Source: Solea solea
Lineage: Eukaryota; Chordata; Actinopteri; Pleuronectiformes; Soleidae
Assembly (NCBI RefSeq): GCF_958295425.1
Contig: NC_081153.1
Span: 3,436,888-3,500,887 of the forward strand
DNA length: 64,000 nucleotides
Direction: 5' to 3'
Below are positions 44,701 through 58,049 of the stretch, piece after piece; positions within the stretch are counted from its first letter, which is position 1, and the number at the start of each line of letters is the position of its first letter. A model generated the notes under the pieces. That model ran no database searches. It was not told the DNA's origin and was given only the letters and a program-made list of their open reading frames with translations. The translations under genes and the position numbers were made by a program.

Positions 44701-46102
44701 AATGTTCTTGACTGACATTCGTGGTATGGCCTTGCCCTGAGACACCCTACGTGCTACTATAGAGTACAATAGAATAGAACTGTATTGTCCAGCCAGAGCA
44801 GGGAATGCTCATGTTTGTACTTACAATATATGATACAGATGAATAAATATCAAACTAAATAAAAAGTCTCTCAACGTTATGATTGTGATATTTAGAGGCC
44901 TCGTCATGCTGTTAAGGTTTACTTTGAAAACCATCAGAGGCTAAAACTCTTCAACTCTTGCAAAGCAGTGTAGCCACACGTAAAGATATAAATGGGGACA
45001 CTTTTATCAGTGTGCACTTTTGACAGATCACACTAGGAGAGCCACATGTGTAAATAAACATATTCATTATGGATGAGTTCCATTTTTTGTGTCACAGGGT
45101 GCACGCTGGCTCTGACTTACATCAGCTGCACACAGCCGTCTTTGATTTGATGTGTTACACCTGTACTGTTCTTTCTTTAGCGTGTGAAAAAAGCAACGAC
45201 GTTCTCACAACTTTACCAATTTAAAGTCAAGCAGTTCATGTTCACAACTCCGCATGCTGTTATCATACGTTTACCAGTCAAGGTCTGCTCTTGATATCTT
45301 TGTGTACAGCTCTCCAGCATCTACTCTTCTAGTGTCTAATTTACTTTATTCAAAACTCATTCATATTCACATGGAAAATCAGCAAGTCTCAAAGTACGAC
45401 TGTCTGAACTTGTTTATATACCTTTACAGTCACAGACAGTATTTGTGTGGTAACTCAACAGCCAATAATGCACTACATCACTGACTTGTTTCAAATTCAG
45501 TTTTGCAAAACACACAAAAACGTGTGTTTCTTTAGAAAACGTTCCCTCACACGTTGATCTTAAAAAATGCAACGTGTCTCTTTGATGAATTGAAGTCACA
45601 GCGAGGGGAACTGTGTGTCCCCTGTGTACAATAAATCAGATATGTGGGGGGATTTTTAATCTTCGTGGCATTCAACAATACTGTCTGTAGCCCTTTTTTT
45701 TAATATATATATTAAAAGATGGCGACCAAAAAAACATTTTAATGGTCTAACAGCCCCCTGCTCAACGCCACCGCTCCAGCTGGTGCTGGTGTCTGTTTCT
45801 CAGAAGAGAGATCGACACTGGGAAAACGTGTGCTGGAAAGAGAGGGAGAGAATACGAAAGAGATGCATGGACGGACAGGTCTGAAGTGGCAGCAGTCAGC
45901 CCTGATGGAGATGGATGGCAGGATGAGGAGATAAGAGCTCAGAAGGTGCAGCAGAGGTTGCGCTTTGCAAGATGCCACGCTCGCTGAAAAGCTGGGCGAG
46001 ATGGATGGAGAGAGGGGCTACAGGAAAGTGAATCAGAGCTTGACAGAAATGATGAGCACCGAGCATGCCTCAGTTACAAAATGGAGGGACGAGAAGAGAA
46101 GA

Positions 46103-46133
<31 letters not shown>

Positions 46134-47283
46134 ATGTGGCAAAGAGAGATTTATGGAAAGAGGAAATTGGAGAGGGGAAGGAGGGCTGGAGGGGGTGAAT
46201 ATGTAACGAAGGAGTGGAGGGTGTTCAGTGATTATGCTGCCAGCAGAGAGAAACAAGAGATGGGTTTGGTTCCCCTGTGCTTCCATAAGCACTTCACTGA
46301 TCCACCACAGCCACTCAAGTCTAAGTCTTAAGTGCTCCGCCGTCCGTTTCATTGTGTCCACAACAATTATCATCCAGCTCTCACTCACCACTGCAGTATA
46401 AGAAACAAAGTAGATGCTCAGAAGAATGAATGGAGCAGTGGCAGAGACGTATCCCGTAACAGAAACACTGTCATGTAATCTGAGTTTCAGCCCAATCTTG
46501 TCTCATAAACGGTGTTTTGGTCGAGAGTGACACTCACCACTGTGTGAACGTGCAACAGTTTGATTGGGAAGAATCTGCTGCTGAACCTCCATCTGCAACC
46601 CAACACACACTGCAGTGCTTTCATTTATTCACCAGGAGGAGCCATTGTCTGTGTCCAAAACAAACAAACAAAAAAGCTTTCTTTATTTCACAGTGTAGTG
46701 AACGTACAAAAAAACACAAAATAAATTAAGCTACAAATCCATCTTACATGTTATGAAAATGATGTCAAACATAGGTGCGGAGGTGGTTCTGTGTACGCAT
46801 GTCCGACAGAATAAGTCTGTGACAAACTGAGAACCAGAATATTCAAGTGTTTATCACCTTTAAAAGGAATAGTTTAGATTGTATGAGTTAGCTAAAATGG
46901 CGTGCTAGCTTAACTCATGTCTGTTCTATTTGTTTATTTTAATACATTTCTTATGTATATTTTCAGTCTATAGCCTAGTTTATAGACTGAATAAAGGTTA
47001 CTCAACATGTTGCTACGCTGTTTGTTTTCGCAAAATACGACATAGATCGCTGTTATCAACTGGTATTGCTAACAATGGCTATAGCCCGAGGTACGTTTGC
47101 CTCCATGTTTTTTTCCAACTTCTCAACTGGAACGCGGTGTCAAGACTCCCAGTTCCGACTTCTGATGTAAATGGAGTGCAGCATTTCACGGGATAAATTC
47201 AAAAAATTCAAAATAGCCGCTGTAAATTTTTAATGGAATTGATTTGACAAGGATTCAGCTCCTGGTTGAAGCTCCACCACTAA
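41767..47283. other. Non-coding stretch right of the LTR element
   Basis: No exon or RNA gene is recognised. The segment 43480-43830 has GACCACCAGAGGGGGACTTAC and GGTTGTAAAAAAAAGAACTCC, which look like a worn copy of a common fish repeat. (GA)n lies at 46108-46133. An AT-rich palindromic run TTTTAATATATATATTAAAA lies near 45698-45717. Confidence 0.55.
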
Positions 47284-47416
47284 TGGCGTGGATTCCACTA
47301 TTGGGTTCTAGCACGACCTGGCACCACTCTCTTCACTCTACTTGTTTTCGTCATTAGTGATAGTACCTGGTATCTGGTGCCCTTTTTTTAGTACTTGCTC
47401 TGGTGAGGTTCCAAAT
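47284..47416. mobile_element. Family A-like TIR element fragment
   Basis: The start TGGCGTGGATTCCACTATTG resembles the family A terminus. Later parts (TAGTACCTGGTATCTGGTGCC, TTTTAGTACTTGCTCTGGTGAGGTTCC) resemble the complement-side blocks of copy 3 (GGAACCTCGCCAGACCAGGTACC). It is short and rearranged, so a remnant only. Confidence 0.5.
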
Positions 47417-50400
47417 GTTACATTTAACATGGAACTGACTGAACGGATCTCCTAATTGTGAGTGCATTACTACCCCAGTTAATGGTAGACAAAAATGTGA
47501 GCTTTGAACTCTGAATGTCAACTTGCTTGTATTAAGTTAGATGCAATGATATTGACGCAGCAAATCTAGTTCGACTGTTAATTGAGCAATTGCTGTGGTT
47601 TCTGCAATTCAAACCTCAAATATTTAGCATTCTGACAAGAATGAATAAATTCAAACACTTTGTCAGTGGCACATGTCATGTCCCATCTCAGCATGAAGCG
47701 TTCACAGTATGCTCACAGAGCAGCTAAGGACCCAACAGCAGCTGAGGCTGCCCTCACCGTGCCTGATTGGGCATTTGGTACAGCTACAGTTTAACGAACA
47801 GTATACAAGTCACAAGTTGTTAATCTTAAACTGTGTGAGCACATTTGGTTCTTGATTTGGAAGGAATTAGTCCTGGAAAGTCCTCGAATTTGATGTCAAC
47901 CAGCTGGCACCATCTCACATCTTCCTTACCTCCAGCTACTACCACCCCAATATGGCAAATAAAGATGCCACTGGACAAACTGAGACTGCTTTCCACCAGG
48001 TTTTGGCACCCTTCTGTTTCTGCAGGGTGGTACTAGACACGCTGTTTGTTCGATGTTATATTAAGTGTTACATTTTTAGTGAAGCCTCCAGCCTTCTCTT
48101 AAAACAAGCTTTGCTCGTGATGAAAAGTCACGTGTCGAGGAGGATTAACTTACTGTGAAATGCACTAAAGTTTCGGCTACGCGTTAACATATCCTGCCCA
48201 CACACCCTGTGGTAGAAACGAGCCAGGTCAGGGCGTATAGTTCAAAACTGCACTGTGGTGCCTTGCTAAACTTTAGCTTCAAAACCAGAGGTGAAGCGCT
48301 TGTACAAAACTACACAATGCAGTGTTGGACACTTGATGACACTGGTCTGATGCCAGTATTGAAACTAGTATGACACTTCATTCAATAAATTGATTCCTGA
48401 GACAAGGACAATTGGTTTTGCATCGTGATCCATGTATTGCTGTCCTCAGACAACATCTGTTACTTAAGTACAGCCGGCACGACAGTATCTTTTTATCCAT
48501 AGACTCTCTGTTAAAAACAAACACACTACACCACTTACTCCTGTTAACATCATTTAGTCTGCAGTGGCAGCCATGGAGTCAAAGGACTCTGCAATAGGCG
48601 CAGGTTTTAATGGGGTGAGGCTGCGATTGGAAGTGACATGAGGGCTGGGTTAAACTTGCTGTTTTCTTCCTCTTCTGTTTTATTATGCAGTCTCGATGCT
48701 GAGTCTGCACCTTTTTCCCTGCAAGATGTTATACTGTGCACACACCCTTTAACTAGCAATATAATATCACTCAGGCCCTGCAGCGGAGGGACTGAAATGA
48801 AAAATATAAAACACCATAACATTGTCACTGGTTACCATATTGCTTGTTTTTGTTGTTGTTGTGTTTTGTGTTCCCCCACTTCTGCAACATTATTTTCCAG
48901 TTTGAAGTGCCTTGATTGTTTACAGCATATTTTGTGAGGTCTAACGTGACTCACCGGAGGGGAAGAGTGGAAAGGCAGCAGTAGTTAATTAGACAATCAC
49001 CTTTTTAAGCAGGTTTACCTATGATTATGGTGGAATTTATAGAGTAGTTGGTTAGTTATTGGCCTGCAGCAACTCTGCTCTTTTAGCACTATTCTTTTAT
49101 CTGAAATCGACTGACTCTGCTGTCAGTATGTAGCATTTATATCAGGAGGTGCCCTTACAATTCAAAACAATTCAAAAAGTCATCAAATGTGAGCTCGATT
49201 ACTCGTGTACCTGCTCCTTTTGGTGTAAAATAGATCTATTTATTTGCCTTAAAATGCCTCATTTGCTCTCTGATTTGGGTGGAATAGAAACGTAGCTATT
49301 ACTTTGTTATTATTTACAAGAGTTCACTCAGGGCCTTTTAAGCTTGCTTGTTTTCATCAGCTCCCTCCAATGCCAAATCAAGACGACCTGCTTCTTTTCC
49401 TTAATCTGTTTCTCTCTCTTTAATGCAGAGAGGAAGACGTTTTTCCCCTAAAGGAATACACACATTTACAATTTTATGTAATTTGCCATCAGGCTTATCA
49501 CCACCTAAAGAGGGGGTTTACTCCTCTGAGTATTTATGATTAATTCAATTATTTTAATGATATGGCAGTGATGGTACTGATGAGTTCACTGACTGCTGAA
49601 CTACTCCGTGTAAACACCTAGTGCTCTGTGTGATCCCCACCTGAAAGAAAACATCTTCTCAATTCGCTGCAGGCGTGCAGCGTACTGTATATACTGTCAC
49701 ACTAACAACAGCGGGAGTTTCAAAAGCAAAACAACCAAATGTGGAATTAAGAGATTGTTAGAAATGAAGTGTCTTTTATTCACACTCTGCACCTGAACCT
49801 CTCTGTTTGCACTGCAGGTAGGAACAGCTGGGAGAGATGCTTTAAATGAATGATAGACAGATAGACGTTAGATTCAATAGTAAAGGCCTTTGCACAGCAG
49901 ACGATTCTAAAAAAAAAACCTACACGGTGTAAGCTTTCACATCACCAACAGGGTTTTGCTGAGTAATAAAGTTTCACTTCTGAAAGTTACACAAGTGCAA
50001 TGTGTAAAATGTCACATTGGCGACAATGACAATGACGTGACATTAAAAAATATTCAAATAATCAACCTTCACACTGTCTGACAGACAGTCTGAAATCATC
50101 CTGAAGCAGAGACGTGGTAAAGTTCAAGCTTCAGAACCAAAGTAAGCTCTCTCCTCTCTTTGCCAGTGTTGGCTGTAAAATGACCGAGCACCAGGTCATT
50201 ATCACTAATTGTTGAATTTACCGGTTTCTTCCGGTCAAACAATTTCTCCTCAGCCCGGATAATATATTTGCTCAGTCGTGTAGCGCATACTGAGAGTGCA
50301 CTGTTTATTCATGTCACAGTTAATATGCAAAGACCTCAGTGCTGAACTGAGGTTCATGTCCTGTAAAAGTAACACAGTGTGGAATTTAATACATAACTTG

Positions 50401-50439
50401 CAATACATTGTATGTAAATGTTTTATCAGTTTCTGGTCT
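47417..50439. other. Non-coding stretch
   Basis: No gene is recognised; open frames are short and carry no domains. No long simple repeat is present. Blocks near 48950-49560 have low repeat content, but nothing in them proves function. Confidence 0.6.
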
Positions 50440-50660
50440 TATTCTATAACTCGCCTTCCTCTTTCCCTTTCTGTCCCCCATTTTTTCCTTTCACCCCAAC
50501 CTGTCTAGGCAGATGCTGCACATATTTGAGCCTGGATTTCTTCCAGTTAAAAGGGAATATTATAAAGGTTTTTGCGTTACTATGTGTGTACAGTGCCTTG
50601 AGATAATGTATGATATTACATTTTGCATTTTACAAAAGTAGATAAATAAAAAGCAGTTTG
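50440..50660 (+). mobile_element. LINE 3' UTR fragment (L2/CR1-like)
   Basis: The order CCTTTCACCCCAACCTGTC, AGGCAGATGCTGCACA, GAGCCTGGATTTCTTCC, GTTAAAAGGGAATATT and CAGTGCCTTGAGATAATGTATG is the 3' untranslated text of a fish LINE of this group, known from general familiarity. No reverse transcriptase sequence is kept upstream. It ends where the hAT MITE at 50668 begins. Confidence 0.7.
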
Positions 50661-50667
50661 CTGTAGT

Positions 50668-51028
50668 TAGAGCTTCAAGTAAATAACTAACGATTAGTTT
50701 CACAATCGATCATGTGTCGATCATTGTCTCGATTAATCGAGGAATCTTTTGGTCCCTAAAATCTTAAAATATGTCGATCAGTGTTTGTCAAACCTGGACA
50801 TGATGATGATCTCAAATGTCTTGTTTTGTCCACAAGCCAAAACGATTGAGTTTTAATGATTTGTTTGTTATATAGAGCAAAGAAACCAGAAAATATTCAC
50901 ATTCAAGAAGCTGAAACGATCAGAAATCTTTTTTTAATAGTGAAAAAAGCTCCAAAACGATTCCTCGATTATCAAAAAGTTGACGATTCATTTAGCAATT
51001 GATTAATCGATTAATTGTTCCAGCTCTA
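50668..51028. mobile_element. hAT-type MITE, second copy
   Basis: A 361-bp relative of 2674-3035 with termini TAGAGCTTCAAG and (complement) TAGAGCTGGAAC. Flanks GCTGTAGT (50660-50667) and GTTGTAGT (51029-51036) match at 7 of 8 positions, consistent with an aged 8-bp duplication. Interior blocks shared with the first copy include GATCAGTGTTTGTCAAAC, TCTCAAATGTCTTGTTTTGTC and CGATTAATCGATTAATTGTT-type ends. It is non-coding. Confidence 0.88.
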
Positions 51029-51036
51029 GTTGTAGT

Positions 51037-51909
51037 TCTGTATCTCTGATTAATGGTAAACCTTAAAATTGTAGTGGGTAACTTTTCAATATGCCAGTAA
51101 CATTCAAACCATTGTCTGCTCCACATAACTCTCTAAGTATTCTCAGTATAGCGGTCTTTAGATCTCATGTCCCCTGACGACATTTCCGCACTTTTTTCCC
51201 CTCAAGACAGTTTAAGACAACAGTAACTCCAAAATCGTTAACTGATGAGACTGAAAACACGAAGCGGCAAAGAAAAAAGCTAATTATACTGCTCAGGAAA
51301 CAGGGCAGGTGCAGGACAGATGCGTCTTGTCACTGTAACACACAGACCCTCAGTCAGGTCTGATAGTATTGACTGACAGAACCCATTTTCAAATGAAAGA
51401 CGCAAATGACACTGTTGACGTTCACTAAGACCAAACAGAGGCACAATGGCAACATCAGGAACAACAAAAACACTTATTATGAACGTTCAAAGGTGAAACT
51501 TGGGTCATCCTCGCAGTGTCATTGCCTTCCCAATGCATCGCTTTCATAAATGTTTTCATGCAGCCTTTCTATAGCGCTCTCTCAGCTGCTGAGCATGATT
51601 CAAAAGTGCGACAGCTTGTTTGAATTTCCTCTCGTCTGATGATGTTCTCAGTCATTGTTATGAATTGCCATCGAGGAAACTGCTGAGTGACTTTGGAAAT
51701 GTTAATTTGGGTAAATCCATCTGGACAGGCATTAAAGCCCCACAAGCACCAGTGTGATGCGGGAATTCACAGTGGTGCTATTTTCTGTCTTGTCTAATGG
51801 TGTGAATTTTACTGTGAGGAATGCTGTCATAATGTAACGAGAGGCTGATCTATACGGCTGTCGGCTGGAAAAACATGCACAGCTGCACAGTGTGCGTGTC
51901 TGTGTGTGT

Positions 51910-51943
<34 letters not shown>

Positions 51944-53859
51944 CCGACGACTGCTGTGCAAAGCAGAGCTTTTTAATGAGGAAGTGTACATGTGATTTTC
52001 ACAAAACTTATTCCAAGAAACACGTTTTTTGTTCTCAAAAAAATAAAACGTTTTACGCTTCCGCCTCTGCTTCGGGGCCCTTTGCGAGTCTGTAGAGAGA
52101 CACGCTCCTCTGTGACTAATGACTCTCCGTGAATAGAACACGCAGTGTTAAGATATATGATGGATGCCTAGACGACTGCCAAACGTCCTGGCATATACAT
52201 CACTTCAGCTTCTCATTCTCTCATTCAGACAGGTCAAACAGAGAATAATTGCCAGCGCTACTTGAAGAGAAACAAAAGCTGTTTTCAAACCATAGATTTA
52301 TTGAAGACGACTGCATGAAGAGTTTAAGTGTGGAATCCTCCCCGTTGGCAGCATTTGATCCACTCGCTCGATCCAAGGATGTATCTATGGCATTATATTT
52401 GTACCTCATTCCTGAGCAAGCAGTTTGAGACGAGGTCCATAGTCTACGCTCCTCTCAACTCTGCTTCAGGCAGTGTGGGTTCTGTGTGTTTTGGGGGCAG
52501 AGCTGTGGATGGATCAGTTGCAGTGTCGCCTGCCATTGCAACATTTTACACATTATTTTGTTCCCTCAAGACAAGATAAGCTGAAATTCCTACATTTCAC
52601 CAGGTACATGTAGGAAATTAAACGAGTAGATTAACCCATGTCACCTTGCATAGATGAATTAAACTTTTGGAAGCCAGTAATGCTGAGTTCTAAAAACGAA
52701 ACCAGGCTTTCTTTGTCTCCATCATGGAACATTATCCAAATCACTGTGAGAAAGTAAACACGAGACAAGCCAAAACAGAGTGATGTGCTTCTTAATGTCT
52801 AACAGGTGCCATGTTCTCATTATCACACCCATAACAGCTGGGAGATGCAGGAAAACAACCTCATCATCAGGATTAAAGCTCATGATTGTGTAAACGTGTG
52901 GGCACAGTCACTGTGTGTGTGTGTGTGTGCACAGGTGAATGTGCACATGTAGACGATGACTTATCTTTTATATCTGAATGTGTTCATTACAGTATAATAT
53001 GGGGGCAATTTCAAGGCGCCATTATTTTTTTTATGTATTTGCGGTTCAACACACACATTTTTGCTCAACTTTTTTCCACTTTTACTCCAGTGCTCCCTGT
53101 CTCCCCCGTGCACCTTCAACTCCATTTCCTGGTGTGACTCACTTGTCCCACAAGTGTGGGAATGTGTGAAGTGTGTAATGTAATGTAGACGTGGGTGTGA
53201 GGGAACGGCAAGTTACCCCCGTCTCTCGGTGAGGCTTAGTCACAGTCTCGGGCAGCTCGGAGTGACTCTGACATGTCCTCTGGCCCCGACCCATCAATTA
53301 TTGATGGAACAAGGTGCTGGAGAGTGGATACTCGACATTATCACACACACACCCACACACACACACACACAGGTAGGGCTGGGTCATGTGACCATTGTGT
53401 CGCAAACAAACATGCCTGAATAAACAAAGGTCAGTGGACTTCCCCTTAATTACTCTTGCTCTACCTTCAGAGGCTTTACAGTAGTGGTGACAGGCACCAT
53501 CAGTTGTTTTGAAATAGGGCTGTGGATTTCAGACAAGGAAACATAAAAGCAGGCTTTTTCTTTACAGGCCGTGTACGTCTGACTCTGCCTCTGTAGGTGG
53601 CGCTGTATCTCTCTATAAGCTAGTGCGTATTGAATCACTTTATTGTTGACGATTACGTCACAGAAAAACAAACAATGGATGTGAGATGGATGGTGCTGTG
53701 GTTCTGTATGTTGCGTACCTGCTGTATATGTTGACTGTAATACAAATTAGATGGAGCAGGGCTCTTGTGTTGTCCGAAGAAAGACACCGCCGTATGATTC
53801 GGGAGAAATTCCGGGTCAATGACCGGGGAGGAAATTTTGGTGTATGTGCAGAACTGGAA
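51037..53859. other. Non-coding stretch
   Basis: No exon is recognised. (GT)n lies at 51898-51942 and (CA)n at 53342-53371. The frames next to these tracts are artefacts of the repeats. Confidence 0.6.
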
Positions 53860-54080
53860 GTCCAACTCTAGTCCGACTCTAGTCCGACTACAGTCTGACT
53901 CTAGTTCGACTCCAGTCAGACTAAATGTATACATGAGGGAGTAATCAGACTATGAATCACATTATCTAGTTAGGTTAGTCCGACTAAGACTAGCTCGATT
54001 TTAGTCAGACTAATGTGTTTACATGACATTAAGAAAACCAAATTATTGTCCAAGTCTGACTAAACAAAGACTTTTACCAT
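53860..54080. repeat. AGTCCGACT-motif repeat
   Basis: A run of about 12-bp units (CTAGTCCGACT and variants) at 53863-53920 is followed by AGTCAGACTAAATGTATACATG, an inverted set TTAGTCCGACTAAGACTAG, and AGTCTGACTAAACAAAGAC ending near CATGCATGTAAATGC. The symmetrical wording suggests a small TIR element with palindromic subrepeats. Its borders are uncertain. Confidence 0.55.
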
Positions 54081-55115
54081 GCATGTAAATGCAAAAATGA
54101 CAGATTAAACCTCTTTGGAATTCCCTTTTTAAACTGTAAGCAGAATCTCAAATGTGCACTTGATGGATTCATGCAACACGTAGTGCTTAAACACTGGTAC
54201 CACAATTGTGTAAATGTGGGTAAAAACATCCACTTTTTCATTATCCACGTAGGAAACAACAATCAACAGCAGCATAGAGCTAGTTAAAGTAGTTTCAACT
54301 CCAAGTTAATGTAAGTGTAACATGGAAAAACTATGATCTCAGACTGTCATTTCATTCTCAAAGCTATGATTATTGACTCATGGCATCACGTTTTCCCTTC
54401 ATCCTGAGGGAGACATTTGAGATTTTGAGCATGGAAAAAAAAGTATTTTGTAAGTGCATCACGTCTGAATCACTTCTGAAACACTAAACATTATTATAAT
54501 GAATTGTGCAGGTAGGTTATTGAGTGCCAGATACCACCGCAAATTAATCATTTTGGTGGCGACAAAATGATTTGTTGTATTTTTTTCCCCCAGACACATT
54601 TATTAGAGTTATGGTAAAGATTTCGACACATAAATTGAAACAGTTTTATATAATACTCACTGTAACAAAAGTATCTCAAGGACAGGTTGTCTGGGCCTTT
54701 CTGCAGTCAGTAGCATTTGTGTTTGAGGGGGTGGTGAGGTGTGAGGATCCACTTTGCCTCTGCTCCAATGAGCAATTAGTTTCACAGCCAGTATTAAAAG
54801 CATCATTTTACTCACACATAAACAACAAGTGTTAATGCTTCACTTCACAAAGGAGGCAAAACGCCCGTTGTAAGCGAGAAGCCAAGTCAAACAACTTTCC
54901 TCCATTTATGGACATTTTGACAGTCAAAGGTCGCCGAGCTGAAGAGTGGCTTTGACCTGTTTTTCTCATCTGTTGCGAGACTGAGGAGCAGATAGCAGAT
55001 GGGAGCGTGATAAATGAAGGGCAGACTCGGAGGTGGAAGCTTTTCCTTTGTTCACCACCTGTTGGGTGTATAGATCCAATCTCACAGTCGACAGAACTAA
55101 AGAGTTGTCTGAGAG
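54081..55115. other. Non-coding stretch, nothing recognised
   Basis: I see no gene, RNA gene or clear repeat here. Confidence 0.6.
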
Positions 55116-56312
55116 TTGTTTAGACTGCAGCCCAAATTGGATTTTTAAGCATAATCCAGATTGTATCTAGCAGTCTGGACGGCTAACAAAAACACATATA
55201 GAGGTGGTTTCAAATGTGATTCTGGTCGGATTATTACAGATTGCAGATAGGATTTCAAAGTGTCTCCCTCCCCAGGATTCCACTGAATGCGTATACGTCG
55301 TGTAGCGTCTCCGTCACAGCATCCATGTTAGTTGGCGTGTTGGCTTCCACCAACTTCGTTTGTGTCGTGTATCGGCTCCGTCGTTGTTCCATCAGTCCGT
55401 CGTTGTTCCATCAGTCCGTCGTTGTTATGTCAGTCCATCGTTGTTCCGTCAGTCCGTCGTTCCGTCAGTCCGTCGTTGTTCCGTCAGTCCGTCGTTGTTA
55501 CGTCAGTCCGTCGTTGTTACGTCAGTCTGTCGTTGTTCCGTCAGTCTGTCATTGTTACGTCAGTCCGTCGTTGTTACGTCAGTCTGTTGTTGTTACGTCA
55601 GTCCGTCGTTGTTACGTCAGTCCGTCGTTGTTCCGTCAGTCCGTCATTGTTACGTCAGTCCGTCGTTGTTACGTCAGTCCATCATTTTACGTCAGTCCGT
55701 CGTTGTTACGTCAGTCCATCATTTTTACGTCAGTCCATCGTTGTTACGTCAGTCTGTCGTTGTTACGTCAGTCTGTCGTTGTTAAGTCAGTCCATCATTT
55801 TTACGTCAGTCCATCGTTGTTACGTCAGTCCATCATTTTTACCTCAGTCCGTCGTTGTTACGTCAGTCCATCGTTGTTACGTCAGTCCATAATTTTTACG
55901 TCAGTCCGTCGTTGTTACGTCAGTCCGTTGTTGTTACGTCAGTCCATAATTTTTACGTCAGTCCGTCGTTGTTACGTCAGTCCGTTGTTGTTACGTCAGT
56001 CCGTTGTTGTTACGTCAGTCCATTGTTGTTCCTGCAGAAAATACACAAGTGTTCTATTTTTGCCGGTAGATGGAACACAACGCTTCAACAGCTTCAGCAG
56101 AATTCAGCACAAACAGGAAGTCAAACACCGATACAACATTCAGCGTCTGTTTTTTTAGGGGGTATTTTTTCAGAATAAAAGCCCCCATGTTGACATCATA
56201 TTGTATTTTGCCTGTAACTATAGAAAGAGTAGACTCGACAATGTCAATATGAACAAAATCCGATTCTGATCAGATATGCTTATAAATCTGATTTGGGCTG
56301 CAGTCTAAACAA
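55116..56312. mobile_element. TIR element with a minisatellite core
   Basis: The left end TTGTTTAGACTGCAGCCCAA and the complement of the right end are identical over 22 bp. Similarity continues for about 40 bp (GATTTxTAAGCATA on both sides). Between the ends lie flanking unique segments, a 19-bp tandem array (55376-56032) and about 280 bp of right-side sequence. There is no transposase frame, so it would be non-autonomous. Flanks TCTGAGAG and, past GGCC, TTAGAGAG are only loosely alike, so the target duplication is unresolved. Confidence 0.82.
55376..56032 (+). repeat. 19-bp minisatellite, about 34 units
   Basis: The unit is CGTCAGTCCGTCGTTGTTA with variants at the CCG/CCA, GTCG/GTTG and GTTA/TTTA positions. 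A 57-bp three-unit block is repeated twice exactly at about 55880-55993. As 19 is not a multiple of three, each forward frame cycles through all three phases. All three stay open and give the same 19-residue period (for example RRCYVSPSLLRQSVVVTSV). About two dozen units contain TTACGTCA. I do not regard the open frames as a gene. Confidence 0.93.
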
Positions 56313-58049
56313 GGCCTTAGAGAGTTTTTGTTTTTTAATATTTGTTGAAGAGCTACATTCTATTTTCTGTTACGTAATGAAAAGAAATGTTGACTTGGCT
56401 TTAAAATGTACTGTTCAAAATGTAAATAATAAAAAGAACCAAGTTGGCTGAAAATGTCAGTGCAAAAAAAAAACACCCACTGTCTTCTACTAACTATTAG
56501 CTCTCAAACCACAAAACTCACTAACATTGTCTCTGTCAGAAGGCTGCTCTGGGCAAACACTAACTCCCACTGAAGAGTATTCAGTTTATCAAAGAGCACT
56601 TGTTCTTGAACCTCATCCAGTTGAAGCTGCATGGTTCCGGCTATAATGATGCACAGCGCAGGTCTATTTCATTACAGACAGCAGGTTCCCTGCAAATTAC
56701 ATGCTGACTTGTCAACATGTAAGTGACTGTCCTATTTCTCTTGAAGAGGCAATATTCCACATAGGGTTGAGTGTTGTTTGTCGCTAAATTGATACTTTTA
56801 AAGTGGCACTGTGCTATTTTTAGGGAATAACACAAAACTGGACAAATTGGACTGAAATAAATGATAACAATCCATCATAGAAACATTGGCCCTCACATGA
56901 ATCAAGGATGAACCTGAAATAACTGTTCTTTGCCCTTTGACCTGCAGCTTTCTCTGAACTGACCCAAGCAAAACATCGGCAACGGTACAGTCATGGTTGC
57001 TCTCTCTGAAGGAAGAGTCTTTTTATGTTGTAATCAAACCATGAAAAACAATGCAATACCCAAAGGAAATATCTGATATTTTTCCAGATCTCTCAAAACC
57101 TTCTCTTTCAGAGCAGTGGTGAACAAAGTGTCGTCTTCGGCCACTGTGAAATGTGCATTTGGTTTGGCTAGAATGGAGAGAATGAGTTCTCCATGTGGGG
57201 GATCCTGTAATTTTTGTCCATTTTCTGTCTTTAATTCATTGTAATAATCTTCCTCAATGGACTTAAACTTTGTTAGATATGTATTTTGATATGTGTGAGC
57301 ACAGGAGTTCTCTTCCAAACATCACCTGGTGTCATGACAAGCTTTTTCTGAACCTTCTGAAATGTCAGCTAAGGTGAGAAAGATTCCTGCTGATTGTGAA
57401 ATTAGCAGAAATAATTACTGGGTGTATTTCTCGTGCATTCTGTGTGCAGGAGAACATGAACACGTTTTCTAGAGTGCTGTGAGTTTGATAATCCAGAGAC
57501 ATAAAGAGATGGACACACATGACAGGTTTCCGTTACTCCCATAGCTCCATTGGACAAATGATTTCAGAAGAATTTCAATAGAGAAAAGCGCCCGGAATGG
57601 ATTTGAGCCACAAGTGGGGCCCATACTTCACTTTTCTGATTTAGAATGGAAAATCTATGAAACGGTAACAACGATTTTTCATAGTATCATTGTTCCTTGG
57701 CACATCTAGGGAAATCAGAAGCATCAGCAGACCGCCCGCTGTGTCTTGGCCTCAATCTCCCGTCTTTTGGATAAAGCAGCAAAATTAAATCAGTCTGGGG
57801 AGAAGACATGCGTTCACAGCAGAACAACTTCCCACCGTTGACTTGGAGACGATCTCCTACAACGCAGTTTACAAAAGTCATGCTGAGAATAAAAGAAAGA
57901 AGGTGGTGAGAATTGTTTCCATAGAGAGAAGATGACGATGATAAGTGCGGGAGTTCAGTGAGGGGACGTTCATGTGTCTGCAGAGATGGTGCATGAAACA
58001 GGGCAAAGTAGCGATTGACAGGAAGCAAGCGCTGTATCCAGTGAAGAAG
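56313..58049. other. Non-coding stretch
   Basis: No exon is recognised. The 94-codon minus frame at 57034-57318 has an unbiased composition and could be a decayed coding fragment, but I do not recognise it and see no splice sites around it. Confidence 0.55.

Noticed and set aside
53860..53930. Operator-like array of AGTCCGACT units
   Set aside because: The wording continues as inverted copies up to 54080, which fits a repeat element better than a binding array.
55376..56032. CRISPR-like array
   Set aside because: Units are contiguous with no unique spacers, and the genome is animal.
55241..56158. 305-codon repetitive frame and its two overlapping companions
   Set aside because: All three frames are open because of the 19-bp unit. 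The same period in every frame shows a DNA repeat rather than selected protein.
57034..57318. 94-codon minus-strand frame with protein-like composition
   Set aside because: Not recognised, no flanking splice sites, and no homologous piece nearby. It is kept only as a mention in the gap entry.
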